A program made the translations under genes and the position numbers. The notes under the pieces were generated by a model that worked only from the letters and a program-made list of their open reading frames with translations, did not search any database and was not told the DNA's origin. 9,916 bases of DNA from an uncultured Bacteroidota bacterium (GTDB lineage Bacteria; Bacteroidota; Bacteroidia; Bacteroidales; P3), in NCBI GenBank assembly GCA_900546465.1, contig URCX01000069.1, forward strand, positions 1 to 9,916. Direction: 5' to 3'. This document shows positions 6,610 through 9,916 of the stretch, one piece after another (the first letter of the stretch is position 1; every line of letters begins with the position of its first letter).

Positions 6610-7680
6610 ATGGATATTGCTGCATTGGTTTCGGGAGGGGTTGACAGCAGCGTAGCTGTCGTCCGTTTGAAGGAAATGGGATTTGACCCTACGATTTTCT
6701 ACATAAAAATCGGCATGGAGGACAAGGACGGTTATGTGGATTGTCCTTCGGAGGAGGATATAGAGATTACGACTTATATTGCCAAGAAGTATGCTTGTCG
6801 TTTCGAGATAGTTTCTTTGCAAAAGGAGTATTGGGAGAATGTGGTCAGCTATACAATAGAGGCTGTACGCAGGGGACTTACGCCTAATCCCGATATGATG
6901 TGCAATAAGCTCATCAAGTTCGGCAGTTTCGAGAAGAAATGGGGGCATTGCTTCGATAAGATAGCAACGGGACACTACTGCACCACAACCGAAGCAGATG
7001 GAAAGGTTTATCTTTCGACGGCTAAGGATCGTGTGAAAGACCAAACATACTTCCTTGGGCAAATCAATTATCTTCAGGTCAAAAAGTTGATGTTTCCCAT
7101 AGGCGATATGTTGAAAAGCGAAGTAAGAGACAAGGCAAGGCAGTGCCGTCTGCCATCTGCCGAAAGGAAGGATTCCCAAGGTATATGCTTTTTGGGTAAA
7201 ATCAATTACAATGATTTCATTCGCCGATACCTTGGAGAGAAGGAGGGGAAGATAGTCGAGTTGGAGACGGGCAGGATACTCGGAACGCATAAGGGTTTTT
7301 GGTTCCATACAATAGGGCAGCGTAAGGGCTTGGGACTGTCGGGCGGACCTTGGTTCGTGGTTAAGAAAGATATGGAGGAGAATGTGCTTTATGTTTCCCA
7401 AGGCTACGACCCCGATACCCAGTACGGAAAGACGATAAACCTCTCTGCATTCGAGTATATCACCGAGGACATTTGGGGGGACTTCAAAGACGAGAAAGAC
7501 ATCTTGTTCAAAATCCGCCATACTCCAGATTTCACGAGGGGAAAGCTAAGAAAGATAAACGACATCTATAGAATAGAAAGTGAAGAACGCATTCAGGGTA
7601 TAGCGGCAGGACAGTTCGGAGTGATTTACAGTCCTGACGCGAAGTTGTGCTTGGGAAGCGGAGTAATAATAGAGGATTGA
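6610..7680 (+). CDS. mnmA: tRNA-specific 2-thiouridylase MnmA
   Basis: The 356-residue product makes the 2-thio group of s2U34 in the wobble position of Lys, Glu and Gln tRNAs, using ATP to adenylate the base and a persulfide sulfur. The N-terminal PP-loop ATP-binding motif SGGVDSS is at residues 8-14. Both catalytic cysteines are present: Cys98 in TPNPDMMCNK and Cys193 in DSQGICFLGK. ATGHYC (119-124) and the HTIGQRKGLGLSGG stretch (233-246) are also typical, and a C-terminal beta-barrel domain follows. Length is normal for the family. I chose the ATG at 6610 because it puts the PP-loop 7 residues from the N-terminus, as in relatives; upstream in-frame starts at 6532 and 6568 would lie before the promoter. 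The insert GYVDCPSEED (41-50) is the Bacteroidales type; these genomes often carry more than one MnmA paralogue. A glycosyltransferase gene follows after 14 nt, probably on the same transcript. Confidence 0.96.
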   Translation: MDIAALVSGGVDSSVAVVRLKEMGFDPTIFYIKIGMEDKDGYVDCPSEEDIEITTYIAKKYACRFEIVSLQKEYWENVVSYTIEAVRRGLTPNPDMMCNKLIKFGSFEKKWGHCFDKIATGHYCTTTEADGKVYLSTAKDRVKDQTYFLGQINYLQVKKLMFPIGDMLKSEVRDKARQCRLPSAERKDSQGICFLGKINYNDFIRRYLGEKEGKIVELETGRILGTHKGFWFHTIGQRKGLGLSGGPWFVVKKDMEENVLYVSQGYDPDTQYGKTINLSAFEYITEDIWGDFKDEKDILFKIRHTPDFTRGKLRKINDIYRIESEERIQGIAAGQFGVIYSPDAKLCLGSGVIIED

Positions 7681-7694
7681 GCGAGATTGAGAGC

Positions 7695-8810
7695 ATGAAA
7701 CAAAGTGTTGTTCATATAACAATAGTTCATCGTCGTTACGATTCGCGGATTTTTCATAAAGAATGCCTGTCCTTATACGAGGCAGGTTATGATGTAAGCC
7801 TTATTGTGGCAGACGGTCTTGGCGATGAAGAAAAATCAGGCATTAAGATAATCGACATAGGGCGGGCGGAGAGCAGTCGCTTGAAGCGAATGATTAAGAC
7901 AAGTCGCAAAGCGGTCAAAGCGGCAGCAAGACTTAAAGCCGATATTTACCATTTTCATGACCCCGATTTACTGATTGCGGCACTTGAATTGAGAAAAGAG
8001 GCTTGTGTAATCTTCGATTCGCATGAGGATTTTCCTGCTCTTATGTTGCAAAGGGATTATATTCCGGACTTTGCACGCAGATTGCTTTTTCGATTTGCAA
8101 GTTTTACGGAAAGATATTCGGCAAAACGTTTGTCTGCTGTTGTTTGTGCAACGGAGACAATACAGAGGAAGTTTCTTTCTTATGGCAATATCTCTACGGA
8201 AACGGTGAAAAATTATCCTGTATTTGCCGATAATGGAAACGCTGAGCCGCATTGCTTTCCCGAAAAGGCAGTGGCATGTTATGTCGGAGGTTTGACTGAT
8301 GTCAGAGGTGTCAAAGAAATGCTGGAAGCCTGCGACAAGGCAGGCGTTAAGCTCCTTTTGGCAGGAGAATTTGACAATGCGGAATATTTTAAGCAAGTGA
8401 AATCCATGCCGCAATGGCAAAATGTCGAGTTCCTCGGCTATGTGCCTAATGCGGAAGTGAGGGAGAGGGTGTATGAACGCTCATCAGTCGGATTGGTTCT
8501 GTTACATAAAGCACCTAATCATACCTTTTCCATTCCAATAAAGCAAATGGAATACATGCAGGCAGGACTTCCCGTGATAGCAAGCAGGGAAGTGTTGTTT
8601 TGTAAGGAAGTAACAGAGAAAGAACACTGCGGATTGGTAGTTAATCCTCTCGATATCGATGAGGTGGCGGAGGCAATAAGAAAGATAGTAAACAATCCGG
8701 ACTTGGCAAAGCAAATGTCGGCGAACGCCTTAAAGGCTTCTGCTGACAAATATAATTGGTCAAGCCAAGAGAAAGTGCTGCTCGATTTCTATAAAAGACT
8801 GCTTGTTTAG
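7695..8810 (+). CDS. Glycosyltransferase, GT4-like (GT-B fold)
   Basis: This 371-residue protein has the two-domain layout of GT-B glycosyltransferases. The N-terminal acceptor domain shows HITIVHRRYDSRIF at its start, HFHDPD at 86-91 and FDSHED at 107-112. The C-terminal nucleotide-sugar domain begins near YVGGLTDVRG (196-205) and contains LLAGEF (221-226), FLGYV (246-250) and the signature IPIKQMEYMQAGLPVIAS (280-297). Glu286 stands where GT4 enzymes have a conserved acidic residue of the donor site. No membrane segment is visible, so it should be cytosolic or peripherally membrane-bound, as for enzymes building lipopolysaccharide, capsule or protein glycans. Donor and acceptor cannot be read from sequence. 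The ATG at 7695 starts the fold correctly; the frame is open from 7647, inside mnmA, but that extension has no homology. Translation is probably coupled to mnmA by the 14-nt gap. The stop overlaps the end of an opposing reading frame by 4 bases. Confidence 0.9.
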   Translation: MKQSVVHITIVHRRYDSRIFHKECLSLYEAGYDVSLIVADGLGDEEKSGIKIIDIGRAESSRLKRMIKTSRKAVKAAARLKADIYHFHDPDLLIAALELRKEACVIFDSHEDFPALMLQRDYIPDFARRLLFRFASFTERYSAKRLSAVVCATETIQRKFLSYGNISTETVKNYPVFADNGNAEPHCFPEKAVACYVGGLTDVRGVKEMLEACDKAGVKLLLAGEFDNAEYFKQVKSMPQWQNVEFLGYVPNAEVRERVYERSSVGLVLLHKAPNHTFSIPIKQMEYMQAGLPVIASREVLFCKEVTEKEHCGLVVNPLDIDEVAEAIRKIVNNPDLAKQMSANALKASADKYNWSSQEKVLLDFYKRLLV

Positions 8811-9034
8811 TTCACTTGACCGTATTTCTGACTTTCTTCGGCAAGAGTCTCATCGTATGCTTTGTTAAAGCATAGTCCTTTGTTAATATAAAGCACCGTA
8901 AAGCCCGGACGAGGCTTGGTAAATGGATTTTCCATAATTTCCAATTCGGTTTTGAATAAAAGTATCGTTTTTTTTGGCTGTTCAGAATATTTTTCGTATG
9001 TTTGCAACGTGATTTCGTTCTTATCCACCTCCAA
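8807..9034 (-). pseudogene. Short reading frame without a good start, probable gene remnant
   Basis: The minus strand has an open frame of about 75 codons ending in a TAA that overlaps the glycosyltransferase stop. The translated text is protein-like (for example ENPFTKPRPGFTVLYINKGL and YDETLAEESQKYG), better than the usual shadow ORF. However, the only starts are a TTG at 9034 or an internal ATG that leaves about 40 codons. An in-frame stop lies 4 codons upstream of the TTG, and no TAnnTTTG promoter is visible. Another minus-strand frame is open upstream to an ATG at 9129, so a frameshifted or truncated ancestor is possible. An A8 run (minus strand, 8975-8968) within the frame is a potential slippage site. 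I recognise no family. It may be a small real gene, a decayed one or noise. Confidence 0.35.
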
Positions 9035-9250
9035 GATTTGTCTTTACTTGGAAGTCCGCTCCTAAACGGACAAGAAACGAACAAAGGCACCTGCCACAAA
9101 GGCAATACGAAATCACTCGGAATTTGCATACAACAGCAAGAGTTTGAAAATTGTTAAAGAGAGTATGCCTGTAAATCATCGAACATCAGGTACGGATACT
9201 TGTACCATAAATCGAACTCAAGTTTGAGCTAATAACAAAGCATTATAGAT
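9009..9250. other. Hairpin-rich intergenic region before the lipoprotein gene
   Basis: GTGATTTCGT (9009-9018) and ACGAAATCAC (9107-9116) are a perfect 10-bp inverted repeat. Inside it lie TCCAAG/CTTGGA (9030-9035 with 9047-9052), GTCCG/CGGAC (9054-9058 with 9067-9071) and a direct repeat ACAAAGGCA (9081-9089 and 9096-9104). Closer to the lipoprotein gene are the hairpins GGTAC/GTACC (9189-9193 with 9202-9206) and CTCAA/TTGAG (9217-9221 with 9224-9228). I see no known riboswitch core, no tRNA and no TAnnTTTG element. The nested layout is compatible with a structured RNA, but short inverted repeats of this kind also arise by chance in AT-rich gaps. Confidence 0.35.
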
Positions 9251-9916
9251 ATGAGGAGATTATTATTCCATACGATACTATCTTTATTGACAATCTGTCT
9301 TTGTGCTTGTAGTGGAGATGTAGTGAAAAAATCGGAAAAGTTTTTGAAGCAAGAAGAAGCTTTGCCGAGGTTCGCTATGAAAAATGCTAAAATTTATGAT
9401 ATAGAGGGTAAGGAATATATATATGCTATTGCAGATGAAAGGGATGCAATATGCTCTATTGATATTGCGACAAGTAGAATGGACACTATTGCTGCAATAT
9501 CTCAGACAATAAATGACTTCTGTTATAATTCCGACAGTAAAATAATATGGGCAGCAGTAGGTAGTCATAGAACAGTTTGGAATTCAAAAACGTGTACAGA
9601 AATACCTTGTCCTCGTACAAAGCATTATGGAGAATATATCACATGGGCAGGCGTTAGTGCATATCATCCGTTTTTCTCGTCCGGCAATATACTTTACACA
9701 GGAATTATTCCGACAGAAGCATTGACTGATTTCAATTATGATTATGCCGGCTTTAGAAAGAAAGCAAGTCTGATTGCAGCATGGGATATAAGCAATCCTG
9801 ATAGTGTAAGATGTGTGAAGATATTTGGAAAGCGACCTTCCGACCAACCGAAAGATATGTTTATAGATGATTGTTATCAAACGGCATTCAATGTCGAGGA
9901 CTCCATAATCGTTGCA
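9251..9916 (+). CDS. N-terminal part of a putative lipoprotein (runs off the window)
   Basis: The ATG at 9251 opens a frame of 222 codons with no stop before the window ends, so the protein is larger than what is seen. A lipoprotein signal peptide is visible: MRR, the hydrophobic core LLFHTILSLLTICL, and the lipobox LCAC with acylated Cys20. The mature start SGDVVKKSEK has no obvious acidic export signal, so surface exposure is uncertain. The rest (about 40-222) alternates short beta-strand-like stretches such as YIYAIADERDAICSIDIATS and SKIIWAAVGS, a pattern that suggests blades of a beta-propeller like those in large Bacteroidales lipoproteins (DUF4221- or BF3164-type). That family call is a guess, because no diagnostic motif is seen. 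The gene starts 134 bp after the inverted-repeat element and looks independent of the glycosyltransferase gene, which ends 440 bp upstream. No ribosome binding site or TAnnTTTG is convincing. Confidence 0.8.
   Translation, partial: MRRLLFHTILSLLTICLCACSGDVVKKSEKFLKQEEALPRFAMKNAKIYDIEGKEYIYAIADERDAICSIDIATSRMDTIAAISQTINDFCYNSDSKIIWAAVGSHRTVWNSKTCTEIPCPRTKHYGEYITWAGVSAYHPFFSSGNILYTGIIPTEALTDFNYDYAGFRKKASLIAAWDISNPDSVRCVKIFGKRPSDQPKDMFIDDCYQTAFNVEDSIIVA

Noticed and set aside
6367..7521. 384-codon minus-strand ORF opposite mnmA
   Set aside because: It lies antisense to a gene with all catalytic motifs, begins far inside mnmA and ends in the repeat array. Its residues look like a reverse-strand shadow.
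8856..8874. Hairpin TATGCTTT/AAAGCATA as glycosyltransferase terminator
   Set aside because: The 8-bp stem is perfect but lacks G/C content and a following T-tract, and it lies inside the opposing reading frame.

Overview
The window looks like chromosomal DNA from a member of the order Bacteroidales (Bacteroidota), probably close to Porphyromonas and its relatives. Four things support this. The two clear promoters carry the TAnnTTTG -7 element of the Bacteroidota primary sigma factor, one with a TTTG box 20 nt upstream. Ribosome binding sites are nearly absent. The MnmA has the Bacteroidales-type N-terminus. The outer-membrane and TPR proteins have signal peptides cleaved just before Gln, as is usual in this phylum. 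The exact genus is an inference.

Left part (1-5690): a 21-bp periodic repeat with a hairpin opens the window. A tightly packed plus-strand operon follows: a 1025-aa exported TPR protein (259-3336), a ~560-570-aa outer-membrane beta-barrel related to 'TonB-dependent receptor' barrels that lack a plug (3336 or 3369 to 5054), and a 191-aa cytosolic all-helical protein of unknown function (5057-5632). The first two genes share one base, the third starts 2 nt after the second, and a stem-loop terminator sits at 5652-5685. The TPR protein and the barrel probably work together in the cell envelope. The role of the third protein is unknown.

Middle (5690-6610): a self-contained minus-strand unit encodes a small exported orphan protein of 123 aa (6239-5868). 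It has a canonical promoter (6269-6300) and its own intrinsic terminator (5835-5857). Beyond its promoter lies a second, clearer copy of the 21-22-bp repeat (6356-6440), containing a perfect 12-bp inverted repeat.

Right part (6597-9916): mnmA (tRNA 2-thiouridylase, 6610-7680) is preceded by a -7 element so close to its ATG that the mRNA is probably leaderless. A GT4-type glycosyltransferase (7695-8810) follows 14 nt later and is probably co-transcribed. A short minus-strand reading frame (8807-9034) without a good start looks like a gene remnant. It is followed by a hairpin-rich gap, and then by the first 222 residues of a lipoprotein (from 9251) that runs off the window.

No CRISPR array, transposase, tRNA or rRNA was seen. 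Most of the window is ordinary core-type Bacteroidales DNA. The points most worth a second look are the repeat family, the leaderless mnmA, the orphan exported protein, and the uncharacterised third gene of the envelope operon.
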